NCBI RefSeq assembly: GCF_030385785.1
Contig: NZ_JAUEDK010000003.1
Span: 124,001 to 188,000, forward strand
DNA length: 64,000 nucleotides
DNA from: Crenobacter oryzisoli
GTDB taxonomy: Bacteria > Pseudomonadota > Gammaproteobacteria > Burkholderiales > Chromobacteriaceae
Reading direction: 5' to 3'
Positions within the stretch are counted from its first letter, which is position 1. The number at the start of each line of letters is the position of its first letter. This document shows positions 17,372 through 25,926 of the stretch, piece by piece. Both the position numbers and the translations under genes were made by a program. The notes beneath the pieces were generated by a model, which saw only the letters and a list, made by a program, of their open reading frames with translations, had not been told where the DNA came from and made no database searches.

Positions 17372-18238
17372 ATGACCGCGATCCGCCTGCTGATCGAGCC
17401 CAAGGTCCACGACATCGGCTTCCCGGTGCGCCGGCTGCTGCCGGTACTCGAGACGCGCAGCATCGGCCCGTTCGTGTTCTTCGACCACATGGGGCCGGCC
17501 GACTTCGAGCCGAATACGACCGAGGGCGATGTACGTCCGCATCCACACATCGGCCTGGCCACCGTGACCTATCTGTTCTCCGGTGCGCTGGTGCACCGCG
17601 ACAGTCTCGGGACGGTGCAGCGCATCGAACCGGGCGCAATCAATCTGATGACGGCCGGACGCGGCATCGTCCATTCGGAGCGGATCCCACCCGATATCCG
17701 CGCCAACGAAACGGTCGTGCAAGGCATCCAGACCTGGATAGCGCTGCCGGTGGTGTATGAGAACGTCGAACCGGACTTCCAGCACTATACGGCCGAGCAG
17801 CTGCCGGGTTATCAGGAGGACGGCGTGCAGCTACGCGTGCTGATCGGCCGGATGGGCGGGCTGACCTCACCGGTGCACACCTACTCGCCGACGCTGTACG
17901 CCACCGCCATCCTCGACGATGACGCGACGCTGGAACTCGACGCCGACTACCAGGAACAGGGACTGTACGTGGTCAGCGGTGCGGTATCGGTGAACGGTGA
18001 ACCGATCAAGGCCGGCCAGCTTGCCCAGTTTGAACCCGGCCAGGCGCTGACACTGACCGCACAGGCCAACTCGCGGGTGATGCTGCTGGGCGGCGCGCCG
18101 CTCGACGGACGACGCCACATGTACTGGAACTTCGTCGCCAGCAGCCGCGAACGCATCGAGGAAGCGAAGGCCGATTGGGCGGCCGGCCGCTTCGCCCCGG
18201 TGCCGGGCGAGAGCGAGTTCATCCCGCTGCCCGGCTGA
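17372..18238 (+). CDS. Pirin family protein 2
   Basis: 288 residues with HPHIGLATVTYLFSG and GIVHSERIP as metal ligands in the first cupin, and the MYWNFVASSRERIEEAKADW ending common to longer pirins. It is a different pirin subgroup from the gene before, so this is an old paralogue pair and not a recent copy. AAAGGGAATG lies at the correct distance before the start. The 152-bp gap may contain its own promoter. Confidence 0.92.
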   Translation: MTAIRLLIEPKVHDIGFPVRRLLPVLETRSIGPFVFFDHMGPADFEPNTTEGDVRPHPHIGLATVTYLFSGALVHRDSLGTVQRIEPGAINLMTAGRGIVHSERIPPDIRANETVVQGIQTWIALPVVYENVEPDFQHYTAEQLPGYQEDGVQLRVLIGRMGGLTSPVHTYSPTLYATAILDDDATLELDADYQEQGLYVVSGAVSVNGEPIKAGQLAQFEPGQALTLTAQANSRVMLLGGAPLDGRRHMYWNFVASSRERIEEAKADWAAGRFAPVPGESEFIPLPG

Positions 18239-18385
18239 TCGCCGCCCGCTCAGGCCAGGTGCGGCCTCCCTGTCGCGGAGATGCAGCACGTCAGCGGACG
18301 TCAAACCCGCTCCGCTGGCGCGCACGGTTGAGTTCCGCACCGGAACGTGCGACAAGGGAGGGACCCGCCCTGTAAGGAGACATGC

Positions 18386-18670
18386 ATGACCGCACTGACG
18401 ATCATCCATCAAACGGAGCTGCACCGCTTCGTGGTGCAGGACCAGCAGCAGATCGTCGCCGTGATGACCTATTCGCCGACCGGTGATGGCCAGCTGATCA
18501 TCGACCACACCGAGGTCGATCCGGCCTACGGTGGCCAGGGGCTCGGTCACCGTCTGGTCGAAGCCGCCGTCGATTTCGCCCGGGCCAGCGGCCGCAAGAT
18601 CCAGCCTCTCTGCCCGTTCGTCGCCAGCGTGCTCAAGCAGAAAGGTGAAGCCTGCGCCGATGTCTTCTGA
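18386..18670 (+). CDS. Mini-GNAT acetyltransferase (COG2388 type) 1
   Basis: 94 residues. The compact GNAT fold of the COG2388 group: beta strands around VMTYSP, then IIDHTEVDPAYGGQGLGHRLVEAAVDFARA, where GGQGLG is the acetyl-CoA pyrophosphate loop, and LCPFVASVLK near the end. The ATG at 18386 follows AAGGAG by 6 nt; a nearby ATG at 18382 is out of frame. Substrate unknown. A second, about 60 percent similar, copy follows 36 bp downstream. Confidence 0.88.
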   Translation: MTALTIIHQTELHRFVVQDQQQIVAVMTYSPTGDGQLIIDHTEVDPAYGGQGLGHRLVEAAVDFARASGRKIQPLCPFVASVLKQKGEACADVF

Positions 18671-18706
18671 ACCCGCCGTTCCCCTTCGACTCCTCCAGGA
18701 AACCGC

Positions 18707-18997
18707 ATGAGCGACCTCGCCGCCACCCATCAGCCCGAGCAGCACCGCTTCGTGATCCTCGATGCGGGCAAGCTTGCCGCCGAGATGAGCTATTCGCCGC
18801 TGGGCGACGACCGCATGATCATCGACCACACCGACGTCGACCCCGCCTATGCTGGCCAGGGGCTGGGCTACCAGCTGGTCGAGGCCGCCGTCGTCCACGC
18901 CCGCGAGCGGCAGATGAAGATCCTGCCGCTGTGCCCGTTCGCCGCCAGCGTGTTCAAGAAAAAGGGCGCGGCCTACGCCGACGTGCTGTTCGGCTGA
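18707..18997 (+). CDS. Mini-GNAT acetyltransferase (COG2388 type) 2
   Basis: 96 residues, a tandem paralogue of the gene before: HRFVILDAGKLAAEMSYSP, IIDHTDVDPAYAGQGLGYQL and LCPFAASVFKKKGAAYADV align position by position. AGGAAA precedes the ATG. The A in AGQGLG replaces the first G of the copy-1 loop. It ends in front of a bidirectional terminator shared with hslO. Confidence 0.88.
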   Translation: MSDLAATHQPEQHRFVILDAGKLAAEMSYSPLGDDRMIIDHTDVDPAYAGQGLGYQLVEAAVVHARERQMKILPLCPFAASVFKKKGAAYADVLFG

Positions 18998-19024
18998 CCC
19001 CTCCCCGCCCCTGCCCGCCGGGCA

Positions 19025-19064
19025 CAAAAAAACCGCCACGGGCTTGCCGTGGCGGTTTTTTTCG
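19025..19064. terminator. Bidirectional terminator between the GNAT pair and hslO
   Basis: AAAAAAACCGCCACGG pairs with CCGTGGCGGTTTTTTT around GCTTG; T-runs on both strands. Confidence 0.93.
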
Positions 19065-19093
19065 GGCGGCCGTTCGACCAAGCTTGGCCCGGC

Positions 19094-19981
19094 TTAGTGG
19101 CGCGCCTGGCGTACCGCTTCGGTCACGTCGTAGTCGAACAGTTCGCGCACGTCGTCCTCGTCGAACACATACTGCTGGTTGCAGAAGTCGCAGCCGATCT
19201 CGACGCTGCCCTGCTCCAGCACGATGTCGCCGACCTCTTCGCCGCCAAGCATCTTCAGCATGTCGCCGACCCGCTCGCGCGAGCAGCTGCACAGGAAGCT
19301 CACCGGCTCGGCGTCGAACACCCGCACCTGCTCCTCATGGTAGAGGCGGGTCAGCAGCACATCGGCGTCGAGGCCGAGCAGCTCCTCGCGGGTCAGCGTA
19401 TCGGCCAGCGTCTGCACGCGCGGCCAGCCGTCGGCATCGCCGTGACCATCCGGCAGGCGCTGCAGCAGCAGGCCGGCGGCGGTCTCGCCGTCGGCTGCCA
19501 GCATCATCCAGGTGTCGAGCTGCTCGGAGCGCTGCATGTAGTGGGACAACATCTCGGCGATGCTGCCGCCCTCGAGCGCCACGATGCCCTGCCACGGATC
19601 GTTGCCGTTCTTCGGGTCGAGCGTGATGACAAACATGCCGCCCTCGCCGACCAGGTCGCGCAGGCCCACGTCGGCGACCTCGCCCTCCCACTTGGCGGTG
19701 GCACGCACGGTGCGGTCGGCGTTGCACTCGACCACCAGCACCTTCAGCGCACCCTTGCCCTGCAGTTGCAGCACCAGCGTGCCGTCGAACTTCAGGTTGG
19801 CGGCCAACAGTTGACCGGCGGCGAGCAGCTCGCCCAAGGCGTTACGGATGGGCGCCGGGTAATCACGGCGGCTCAGCACTTCCTGCCAGGCCGCATCGAG
19901 GCGCACCAGCGCGCCGCGCACCGGCGAGCCATCGAACAGGAAGCGTTGCAGGGTATCGGGGTGTTGGATCTTGTCAGTCAT
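19094..19981 (-). CDS. hslO: Redox-regulated chaperone Hsp33
   Basis: 295 residues. A holdase that is switched on by oxidation and unfolding. The zinc-binding switch is intact: Cys231-Ser-Cys233 and Cys264-Asp-Phe-Cys267. The N-terminal domain carries DGSPVRGALVRLDAAWQEVL and the core has EGGMFVITLDPKNG. The start codon overlaps the stop of the upstream bph gene (ATGA), so the two proteins are translationally coupled. Confidence 0.96.
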   Translation of the reverse strand: MTDKIQHPDTLQRFLFDGSPVRGALVRLDAAWQEVLSRRDYPAPIRNALGELLAAGQLLAANLKFDGTLVLQLQGKGALKVLVVECNADRTVRATAKWEGEVADVGLRDLVGEGGMFVITLDPKNGNDPWQGIVALEGGSIAEMLSHYMQRSEQLDTWMMLAADGETAAGLLLQRLPDGHGDADGWPRVQTLADTLTREELLGLDADVLLTRLYHEEQVRVFDAEPVSFLCSCSRERVGDMLKMLGGEEVGDIVLEQGSVEIGCDFCNQQYVFDEDDVRELFDYDVTEAVRQARH

Positions 19982-20562
19982 GATTTGGATTCCTCGCTAA
20001 GCGTCAGGGCGTAGGATGTCATCGGCAGGCTGGAGCTGACGTCGAACTCGCAGCCGGCCTTCACCCCCAGCTCGGCGAGCTCGAGTGCCGACAAGTCGCT
20101 GTCGTAGGCGGCAAACAGCGCGCCCATCGCGAACTTGCGGCCGGAGCCGATCGCCCAAAACCGGGAAAACTCGTACACCTCGCGCATCGGGTAGACGCCG
20201 AAAATGCCGTGTGGGTTGGCCATCACCACCATCATCTGGCTAGACTCGTAGGGATCGTCCTCTTCCTCTTCGGGACGCAGGTAGTAGGCGTCCTTCAGCT
20301 TGGGATGCAGCTTGCGGAAGGTGTCGAAGATGCCCTGGCGGGTCGCGAAGTCGCTCTTCTTCAGGCCTTTCAGCGCGGTCTGCAGCACCAGGTCGTGGGC
20401 GGCCGAGCCGGAGATCGCCAGGTGGCTCTGGCCGACCTGGAAGATCTTGTTGTGGAAGCGGTCATAGCCGGCCAACAGTTTGTGGTCGTCGCCGAACGTG
20501 GTCTGGCTGTCGGCGGCGATCGCCACTTCGTTGCCCTTGCGGACCACCACAATGGTCGTCAT
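19978..20562 (-). CDS. bph: Betaproteobacterial proteasome homologue (BPH), Ntn hydrolase
   Basis: 194 residues from the ATG at 20562, chosen because it puts TTIVVV directly after Met, so removal of Met exposes the catalytic Thr1 as in HslV and 20S beta subunits; an upstream in-frame GTG at 20571 would hide it. Asp17 (IAADSQT) is kept, and the Lys33 equivalent appears at Lys38 (NKIF), after a 5-residue insertion. It lacks HslU-type partners nearby. BPH proteins form tetradecameric double rings. The stop overlaps hslO by 4 nt. Alternative name: HslV-like peptidase. Confidence 0.85.
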   Translation of the reverse strand: MTTIVVVRKGNEVAIAADSQTTFGDDHKLLAGYDRFHNKIFQVGQSHLAISGSAAHDLVLQTALKGLKKSDFATRQGIFDTFRKLHPKLKDAYYLRPEEEEDDPYESSQMMVVMANPHGIFGVYPMREVYEFSRFWAIGSGRKFAMGALFAAYDSDLSALELAELGVKAGCEFDVSSSLPMTSYALTLSEESKS

Positions 20563-20636
20563 GCGCGTCACCCGATTGAGACAAAGACGTTAAGATAGGG
20601 ACTAGCCTTCGAATTACAAGTTTTGGAGCCGCTCCG

Positions 20637-21434
20637 ATGTGCCAGCTTTTGGGCATGAACTGCAATACCCCGACCGACATCCTGTTCTCGTTCGAGGGCT
20701 TCCACCGCCGCGGCGGTCTGACCGACCACCACGCCGACGGCTGGGGCATCGCCTTCTTCGAGGGCCACGGTGTGCGTATGTTCAACGACGACCGACCGTC
20801 GGTCGACTCGCCGGTGGCCGAGCTGGTGCGCCGCTACCCGATCAAGTCGGAAAACGTCATCGCCCACATCCGCAAGGCGACGCAGGGCACGGTGAACCTG
20901 GCCAACGCCCACCCCTTCATCCGCGAAATGTGGGGGTGCTACTGGGTATTCGCCCACAACGGCAACCTGATCGACTACGCCCCGGCCAAGGGCCAGTACT
21001 ACCGGCCGGTCGGCGACACCGACTCCGAGGCGGCATTCTGCCAGCTGCTCGAGACGCTGCGCCAGGAGTTCGACGAGCAGCCGGACGAGGACACCCTGTT
21101 CGAACGCATCAACGCCATCGCCACCGAGATCCGCGCTTTCGGTGTGTTCAACTTCATGTTAAGCAACGGCGAGGCGCTGTACGTGCATTGCTCGACGCAG
21201 CTGCACTACATTGTGCGCCAGGCACCGTTCACCAATGCCCACCTGGTCGACGACGACATCAGCGTGGACTTTTCCACTGTCACCACGCCGAAGGACCGCG
21301 TGGCGGTCATCGCCACCCAGCCGTTGACCGACAACGAGCACTGGACGCCGCTGGCCGCCAACCAGCTGGTGCTGTTCCGCGACGGCGCGCCGCAACGGAT
21401 GTCCAACAACCCGGAATTCCGGTTAACATATTAA
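20637..21434 (+). CDS. Class II glutamine amidotransferase (YafJ-like)
   Basis: 265 residues. Cys2 (MCQLLGMNCN) becomes the N-terminal nucleophile after Met removal; FEGFHRRGGLTDHHADGWGIAFFEG and HIRKATQGTVNLANAHPF are the Ntn amidohydrolase signatures. It is a stand-alone glutaminase domain with no synthase part, so the acceptor is unknown. It starts 74 bp from bph in the opposite direction. Confidence 0.9.
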   Translation: MCQLLGMNCNTPTDILFSFEGFHRRGGLTDHHADGWGIAFFEGHGVRMFNDDRPSVDSPVAELVRRYPIKSENVIAHIRKATQGTVNLANAHPFIREMWGCYWVFAHNGNLIDYAPAKGQYYRPVGDTDSEAAFCQLLETLRQEFDEQPDEDTLFERINAIATEIRAFGVFNFMLSNGEALYVHCSTQLHYIVRQAPFTNAHLVDDDISVDFSTVTTPKDRVAVIATQPLTDNEHWTPLAANQLVLFRDGAPQRMSNNPEFRLTY

Positions 21435-21444
21435 ACAGCCACTG

Positions 21445-21587
21445 AGAGCCTGTTTACGATCTTGCGAACGAAGGGTCAGACAAGGCGAAATGAGGCGAAA
21501 AAGCGGAATGTACATGGAGTACATGAGCATTTTGAGCCTCATTTCAACGCAGGATCACCCGAGTACAGCAGATCGTAAACAGGTTCT
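21445..21587. repeat. Snap-back repeat family A, copy 2
   Basis: 143 bp with ends AGAGCCTGTTTACGATCT and AGATCGTAAACAGGTTCT (17 of 18 paired). The inner arms AAATGAGGC and GCCTCATTT pair perfectly, and the centre is ATGTAC-ATGGA-GTACAT, so the entire element can fold on itself. It lies 10 bp after the stop of the amidotransferase gene. Confidence 0.87.
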
Positions 21588-21833
21588 GACGGCAACCGGC
21601 GCCCCTGCCAATCTGAGCAAGGGGCGCCGCCTCCGAAGGAGTCGCCGATGTCGAACCGCTGTTTAATAATCCAAACGCCGCCGCTCGCTGGCGGTGCTCC
21701 TTGCCTGCCGCCTCCCGCCTACTGCGCGGCTCCGCTTCCAGAACGTCCGCGCTGATCGCTCCCTGCCCGCCACATCCTTGCGCGGCGCCATGCCGGCGTC
21801 GCCCGCGCCACCTGCATTGAGCGATACCACACC
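21588..21833. other. Leader region before the class III aminotransferase
   Basis: No supported gene. A 35-codon frame starting at 21648 follows GAAGGAG but has Pro/Cys-rich non-protein-like content. Nothing else stands out. Confidence 0.3.
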
Positions 21834-23192
21834 ATGTCCGAGCACCGTATCGACCGTGAGCGCCTTGCCGCGCTCGCTCGCCGCGAAGCCGAGCGCTTCA
21901 CCACCACCCACCCCAAGTCGGCCGAGTTGGCCAGCCAGGCCCGCCCACATCTGCTCTCCGGCGTGCCGATGCACTGGATGAGCGACTGGGGCACGCCATT
22001 CTCCCTGTTCGTCAGCAGCGCGGCCGGCAACCGCCTCGTCGACGTCGACGGCCATGAATACCTCGACTTCTGCCTGGGCGACACCGGCGCGATGTTCGGC
22101 CACAGCCCGGCGCCGGTGGCCGCGGCCATCGCCCAGCACGCCACTGGCGGCTACACCACCATGCTGCCCTCGCCCGACGCCGCACGGGTCGGCGCGCTGC
22201 TCGCCGAACGCTTTGGCCTGCCGGTGTGGCAGGTGTGCACCAGCGCCACCGACGCCAACCGCTTCGTGATCCGCTGGGCACGCGCGCTGACCGACCGTGA
22301 CAAGATCCTGGTGTTCGACGGCTGCTACCACGGCACCGCCGACGACACGCTGGTGCGGCTGCACGGCGGGGACACCGTGCCGCGCCCGGGCCTGGTCGGT
22401 CAGGTGAACGACCTGGCTGCGCATACCGTAGTCGCCGAATTCAACGACCTTGCCGGCGTCGAGGCACTGCTTGCGCGAGGCGATGTCGCCGCGGTGCTGA
22501 CCGAGCCGGCGCTGACCAATATCGGCATGGTGCTGCCCGAGCCGGGCTTCATCGAGGGGCTGCGCGCGTTGACCGAGCGCTACGACACGCTACTGATCCT
22601 CGACGAGACGCACACGATCAGCGCGGGCTGGGGCGGCTGGAGCGGCGAACTCAGGGTCGTGCCCGACCTGTTGACGCTGGGCAAGCCGGTGGCCGGCGGG
22701 CTGCCGGCGGCGGTGTTCGGCATGAGCCGCGCGGTCGCCGAACGCGCCGAGGCGTTTCTCGCGCAGAAGGAGGCCGGCCACTCCGGCATGGGCACCACGC
22801 TGTCGGCCAACCTGTTTACGCTGGCTGCGATGCGCGCCAACCTGGAGTCAGTGATGACCCCGAACGCATACGCGACGATGCAGGATACCGCCGCCTACCT
22901 TGCCGAACGGCTCACTGCACTGTTCGACCAACATCGGCTGCCATGGTGCGTGACGCAGATCGGTGCGCGCTGCGAATTCCAATTCTGCGCCGAGCGCCCG
23001 CGCACCGGTCGAGAGGCTGAGGCGGCGATGGACCACGAGCTCGAAGCGGCGCTGCACCTTTATCTGCTCAACCGTGGCGTGCTGATCACCCCGTTCCACA
23101 ACATGACACTGTGTGCACCGGACACGCGCCGCAGCGACGTCGACCGACTGGTCGACGCGCTCGGAGAGGCGCTCGTCGAACTGGCCGATTAG
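21834..23192 (+). CDS. Class III PLP-dependent aminotransferase
   Basis: 452 residues. Fold type I aminotransferase near glutamate-1-semialdehyde aminomutase: VDVDGHEYLDFCLGDTGAMFGHSP, CYHGTADDTL, LILDETHT (Asp pairs with the PLP pyridine N), and TLGKPVAGGLPAAVFG, in which Lys forms the Schiff base. A 60-residue N-terminal extension precedes the core. Substrate is not evident from the neighbours; HemL is unlikely since the N-terminal region differs. The ribosome-binding site is weak (GAGCGA). Confidence 0.88.
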   Translation: MSEHRIDRERLAALARREAERFTTTHPKSAELASQARPHLLSGVPMHWMSDWGTPFSLFVSSAAGNRLVDVDGHEYLDFCLGDTGAMFGHSPAPVAAAIAQHATGGYTTMLPSPDAARVGALLAERFGLPVWQVCTSATDANRFVIRWARALTDRDKILVFDGCYHGTADDTLVRLHGGDTVPRPGLVGQVNDLAAHTVVAEFNDLAGVEALLARGDVAAVLTEPALTNIGMVLPEPGFIEGLRALTERYDTLLILDETHTISAGWGGWSGELRVVPDLLTLGKPVAGGLPAAVFGMSRAVAERAEAFLAQKEAGHSGMGTTLSANLFTLAAMRANLESVMTPNAYATMQDTAAYLAERLTALFDQHRLPWCVTQIGARCEFQFCAERPRTGREAEAAMDHELEAALHLYLLNRGVLITPFHNMTLCAPDTRRSDVDRLVDALGEALVELAD

Positions 23193-23595
23193 GCGTTACC
23201 GGCAACGCGATGTTTCTGCAAAGCTAGGCCAGGCATAGCCATTCCGCCCTGCGATATTCACCGCTTGAGCGGAGCGGTCCGCAAGGGAAACGCTACCCAA
23301 GTCTTGCCGCAACGGGCGGCGTCGAGCGGCCGCCCTGTTGTGGCAGCAAATGGCCCGCCAACCACGCCTTACCACTTCTTCCACGGCGGCGTAAGCTGAA
23401 TCATCGCTTGTGCCCGCCGGTCCCTTCCCCCTCTTGGACCCCGGCACACGCTAGCAGTCATTTCGTCGGCCGGTTATGCGATCAGGCTAATGCACTGCAT
23501 ATTTTCAATACAATATCTATCAAAAATTGCTCTATCTGTGGTAAAACAATTTAAAAAGCCTAGTGCGCCATCACCATCGTTTTAGGAGCCTTCTG
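23193..23595. other. Intergenic region with hairpin and AT-rich promoter zone
   Basis: No gene supported. An imperfect stem, GGGCGGC/GCCGCCC around 23318-23335, may terminate the aminotransferase transcript. From 23495 to 23560 the DNA is AT-rich with several possible -10 elements (for example TACAAT), a probable promoter for the exonuclease gene. Confidence 0.4.
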
Positions 23596-24207
23596 ATGTG
23601 GCACTCACTACAAAAAAGGTTGGCCGAACGGCGGCTGACCGACCCGCGTTACCACTTCCTGTTTGACGAGCAGCCAGACGAACTGGTCTGCCTCGACTGC
23701 GAAACCTCCAGCCTGAAGGTCCGCGACGCCGAACTGCTGTCGATTGCCGCGGTGCGGATTCACGGTAACGAGCTCCTCACCAGCGAGTCGTTTCACGTAC
23801 GGGTGAAGCCGACCCGTGAGCCCGAGGGCGCCAATGACGAGACGCAAAGCACCTCCACACGTGGCATCGATGCGGCGCTCGAGCCGGTCGAGGCGGTGAA
23901 ACAACTGCTCGACTTCATCGGCGGCCGCGCGCTGGTCGGCTACTATCTGGAATTCGACGTCGCGGTGCTCAATCGCATCGTCAAGCCGCTGATCGGCGTC
24001 AACCTGCCCAACCGCCAGATTGAGGTATCCGGCCGCTACTACGACTACAAGCTGCAACATAACCCAGGCAGCACCATCGACCTGCGGCTGAAGACGCTGC
24101 TGTCCGACCTGCAGCTCCCGGCCACACTGCCCCAGCACGACGCGCTGAACGATGCGGTGACGGCAGGGATGATTTATCTGGCTCTGAAGGAACGCGGCTT
24201 CGGCTAG
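23596..24207 (+). CDS. DnaQ-like 3'-5' exonuclease (DEDDh)
   Basis: 203 residues. All DEDDh residues are present: Asp and Glu in VCLDCETSSL, Asp in GYYLEFDVAVLN, and His/Asp in QHDALNDAVTAG. A 35-residue N-terminal extension (WHSLQKRLAERRLTDPRYHFLF) resembles the stand-alone exonucleases found near acetate-transport genes in proteobacteria, but those partners are absent here. TAGGAG precedes the ATG. Probably a general 3'-5' exonuclease, not the Pol III epsilon subunit. Confidence 0.88.
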   Translation: MWHSLQKRLAERRLTDPRYHFLFDEQPDELVCLDCETSSLKVRDAELLSIAAVRIHGNELLTSESFHVRVKPTREPEGANDETQSTSTRGIDAALEPVEAVKQLLDFIGGRALVGYYLEFDVAVLNRIVKPLIGVNLPNRQIEVSGRYYDYKLQHNPGSTIDLRLKTLLSDLQLPATLPQHDALNDAVTAGMIYLALKERGFG

Positions 24208-24238
24208 GCAAGCAGATTCGGTCAACCTTGCTGCAACA

Positions 24239-24268
24239 AAAAGCGCGCCCCAAGGGCGCGCTTTTGCA
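24239..24268. terminator. Bidirectional terminator between exonuclease and ribose genes
   Basis: AAAAGCGCGCCC pairs with GGGCGCGCTTTT over CAA; A/T tracts on both sides let it serve both converging transcripts. Confidence 0.92.
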
Positions 24269-24285
24269 TGTGAGCCGAACGGCGC

Positions 24286-24429
24286 TTATTGCTTCACCAG
24301 CTCCAGCGGCACCGGGATCGACTTCTCGACCTTCTGGCCGTCGATCAGCTTCTTGGCGGTGTCGACGCCCATCTTTCCGATCAGCGGCCCGAGTTTCTGG
24401 ATCAATTTCTGGGTCTGTTTGACCGCCAC
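24286..24429 (-). pseudogene. Deletion scar: rbsC start fused in frame to rbsB end
   Basis: A 47-codon frame starts with GTG immediately after the rbsA stop (TAAGTG), with GGGGGA as its ribosome-binding site, exactly where rbsC should start. The first 17-18 residues (QTQKLIQKLGPLIG) look like an RbsC permease N-terminus. The last 30 (GVDTAKKLIDGQKVEKSIPV...) are the C-terminal helix and strand of RbsB, the ribose-binding protein. Everything between, roughly 1.7 kb judged from family lengths, is missing. The joint lies near CTGATCGG, which could belong to both genes. Without permease and binding protein this ABC importer cannot work. Confidence 0.8.
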
Positions 24430-25926
24430 TTACTGTCCCCCTGTTGCCAAGTGCATGACCGCTTCCTGCGTGGCAGTGGCGGTCGCCAATTCGCCGGCAA
24501 CCCGACCCTCGTGCATCACCACGATGCGGTCGGAGATGCCGAGCACTTCCGGCAGTTCTGATGAAATGACCAGCACCGCCACACCGTCGGCGGCGAGCTG
24601 GTTGATGATGTGATAGATCTCGGCCTTGCCGCCGATGTCGACGCCGCGGGTCGGCTCGTCGAGGATCAGCACGCGCGGCTTCAGTGCCAGCCACTTCGCG
24701 AGCACCACCTTCTGCTGGTTGCCGCCGGACAGCGACTTCACTTCCAGCTCGGCGTCGCGGGTGCGGATCTTCAGCTGCTCGATGAAACGCGCGACCAGAT
24801 GCTTCTCGGCCTTGCCGGCCACCACCCCGCTTCGGCCAACGGTGGGCACCGCCGGCAGCGTGATGTTCTCGCGCACCGACAACTCCAGCACCAGCCCCTG
24901 GCTCTTGCGGTCCTCGGTGACGAAGCCGAGGCCTGCCTCGATCGCCTCGATCGGACTCTTCGCCGCGAACGGTGCGCCGTCCAGCCACACTTGGCCTGCG
25001 GTGCGACGGTTCAAGCCGAACAGCGTGCGCGCGACCTCGGTGCGGCCGGCCCCCATCAGCCCGGCGATCGCCACCACTTCGCCGGCGTGCACGTCGAGGC
25101 TGATGCCGTCGATGCGGCTGTCGTCGCACAGCTGTTCCACCTTCAGCCGCACCTCGCCGACGCCGTTGCTGCGCTTCGGGAAGCGCTCGCCGATCTGGCG
25201 GCCCACCATCATGTGCACGATGGTGTCGAGGTCGGTGGTGGCGATGGTCTCGGTGCCGACGAACTCGCCGTCGCGCAGCACCGAGATGCGGTCGCACAGC
25301 GCGAAGATCTCCTCCATGCGGTGCGACACGTAGACGATGCCGACGCCAGCTTCGCGCAGCGAGCGGATCACCGCGAACAGCGCATCGATCTCGCGCTCGG
25401 TCAGCGCGGCAGTCGGCTCGTCCATGATCAGCACGCGCGCGTCGAGGCTCAGTGCCCGGGCGATCTCGACCATCTGCTGCTGGCCGATCGACAGGCTCGC
25501 CACCTCGGTGTCCGGGTCGATGGTGCAACCGAGCCGGCCCAGGTATTCGCCGGCGAGTCGACGCATCGCGGCGCGGTCGAGCACGCCAAAACGGGTCAGC
25601 TCGCGGCCGAGAAACAGGTTTTCGGCGACGGTCAGCTCGGGGATCAGGTTGAGTTCCTGGTGGATGATCGCGATGCCGAGCCCCTCGGCCTGCTTGGGGT
25701 TCCTCATCGTCACCGGCCGACCATCGACGCGGATCTCGCCGGCATCGGCGCGGTACAGGCCGGTGAGGATCTTCATCAAAGTCGACTTGCCAGCGCCGTT
25801 CTCGCCCATCAGCGCGTGCACTTCGCCCGCCACCAGCTCGAACGACACGCCGCGCAGCACCGACACCGGGCCGAACGACTTGGCGATGCCGGTCATCTGG
25901 ACCAGCGGATTCTGCTGCGCCGCCAT
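24430..25926 (-). CDS. rbsA: Ribose ABC transporter ATP-binding protein
   Basis: 498 residues with two fused ABC domains. Domain 1: Walker A GENGAGKST, signature LSIGQQQ, Walker B VLIMDEPTAAL. Domain 2 has the degenerate GLMGAGRTEVART P-loop usual for sugar-type ATPases, signature LSGGNQQ and VLILDEPTRGVD. It appears intact but its permease and binding-protein genes are reduced to a scar directly downstream. Its ATG shares one base with the rbsD stop (TGATG). Confidence 0.94.
   Translation of the reverse strand: MAAQQNPLVQMTGIAKSFGPVSVLRGVSFELVAGEVHALMGENGAGKSTLMKILTGLYRADAGEIRVDGRPVTMRNPKQAEGLGIAIIHQELNLIPELTVAENLFLGRELTRFGVLDRAAMRRLAGEYLGRLGCTIDPDTEVASLSIGQQQMVEIARALSLDARVLIMDEPTAALTEREIDALFAVIRSLREAGVGIVYVSHRMEEIFALCDRISVLRDGEFVGTETIATTDLDTIVHMMVGRQIGERFPKRSNGVGEVRLKVEQLCDDSRIDGISLDVHAGEVVAIAGLMGAGRTEVARTLFGLNRRTAGQVWLDGAPFAAKSPIEAIEAGLGFVTEDRKSQGLVLELSVRENITLPAVPTVGRSGVVAGKAEKHLVARFIEQLKIRTRDAELEVKSLSGGNQQKVVLAKWLALKPRVLILDEPTRGVDIGGKAEIYHIINQLAADGVAVLVISSELPEVLGISDRIVVMHEGRVAGELATATATQEAVMHLATGGQ

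Noticed and set aside
19978-20562. Annotation as HslV
   Set aside because: No hslU nearby, insertion before the Lys33 equivalent and a C-terminal extension fit BPH better.
23196-23447. Minus-strand 83-codon frame after the aminotransferase
   Set aside because: No ribosome-binding site, covers a terminator-like hairpin, not protein-like.
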